64,000 bases of DNA from Chrysophaeum taylorii (taxonomy: Eukaryota; Sar; Pelagophyceae; Pelagomonadales; Pelagomonadaceae): contig JAQMWT010000424.1 in NCBI GenBank assembly GCA_029834535.1, positions 56,419-120,418 on the forward strand, given 5' to 3'. The first letter of the stretch is position 1, and each line of letters opens with the position of its first letter. The notes under the pieces were generated by a model. It searched no databases. It was not told where the DNA came from and saw nothing but the letters and a program-made list of their open reading frames with translations. The position numbers were made by a program, and so were the translations under genes. Of the stretch, positions 63,920 to 64,000 are shown one piece after another.

Positions 63920-64000
63920 AGATGCCTAACCCTAGTGACCGCAACGTCGTTTAACTGTCCCCTAGCCCTGGCCTACCTTCTTTTGCCAGAATTTTTTTGT

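Larger units (their letters stand above)
54494..64000 (+). mobile_element. Ty1/copia retrotransposon C carrying a cytosine methyltransferase; right end beyond window
   Basis: Order on the plus strand: candidate LTR, gag, protease, C5 methyltransferase, an unassigned 1.4-kb part, HHCC/integrase, reverse transcriptase, RNase H. Integrase before reverse transcriptase makes it copia. It is lower in GC than the surrounding genes and broken by many frameshifts. At over 9 kb it is far longer than element A (about 5 kb). The 3' LTR is not reached. Confidence 0.85.

Overview
The window is nuclear DNA of a GC-rich, gene-dense, single-celled eukaryote, most likely a plastid-bearing flagellate alga. The evidence is: a DNA gyrase A with an N-terminal presequence, a Pex14-like peroxisomal domain, a DZIP1-like ciliary protein, Golgi nucleotide-sugar transport, two Rab-GAPs and very short spliceosomal introns (43-83 bp, mostly GT-AG with two GC-AG). 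A stramenopile or another secondary alga fits, but the sequence alone does not fix the lineage.

Layout. 1-5690: a coiled-coil/Sfi1-like protein, a TPR-methyltransferase, an apyrase and a short ORF that runs into a 37/38-bp minisatellite (5621-6850, decaying to about 7075). 7306-10213: a hAT DNA transposon sitting 9 bp before the start codon of a large secreted subtilase (10223-15582), for which I could resolve 13 exons. 15583-19988: no recognisable gene. 19989-28622 (minus strand): Pex14-like protein, GH3 glycosidase, DZIP1-like/ubiquitin-like fusion, gyrase A. 28929-30668: lactate permease. 31363-38546: two Ty1/copia elements in tandem sharing one 100-bp LTR, with a LINE 3' end inserted. 38666-49370: small membrane protein, Rab5-type C2H2 protein, nucleotide-sugar transporter, TBC protein, a 4-kb gene-poor stretch, and a TBC/EF-hand protein. 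49861-53807: a long inverted repeat made of decayed Helitron-type PIF1 helicase ends enclosing a 5'-truncated LINE with a restriction-like endonuclease domain. About 54494 to the window end: a second, very different copia element.

The most unusual object is that last element. Between its protease and integrase lies a decayed C5 DNA-cytosine methyltransferase with recognisable motifs I, IV (PPC), VI and VIII (QxRxR). The short peptide T-[EA]-x-S-[LF]-N-[YC] recurs at four module boundaries, as a polyprotein cleavage site would. Other points worth attention are four pre-peptidase-like domains inserted inside the subtilase catalytic domain, the transposon placed between that gene's likely TATA box and its ATG, and the DZIP1-ubiquitin-like fusion.

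The single-copy genes are mostly intact and intron-free and sit very close together (5 bp, 13 bp and overlapping-stop spacings), so the open frames of several hundred codons argue for low sequencing error. The transposons are mostly broken by frameshifts.
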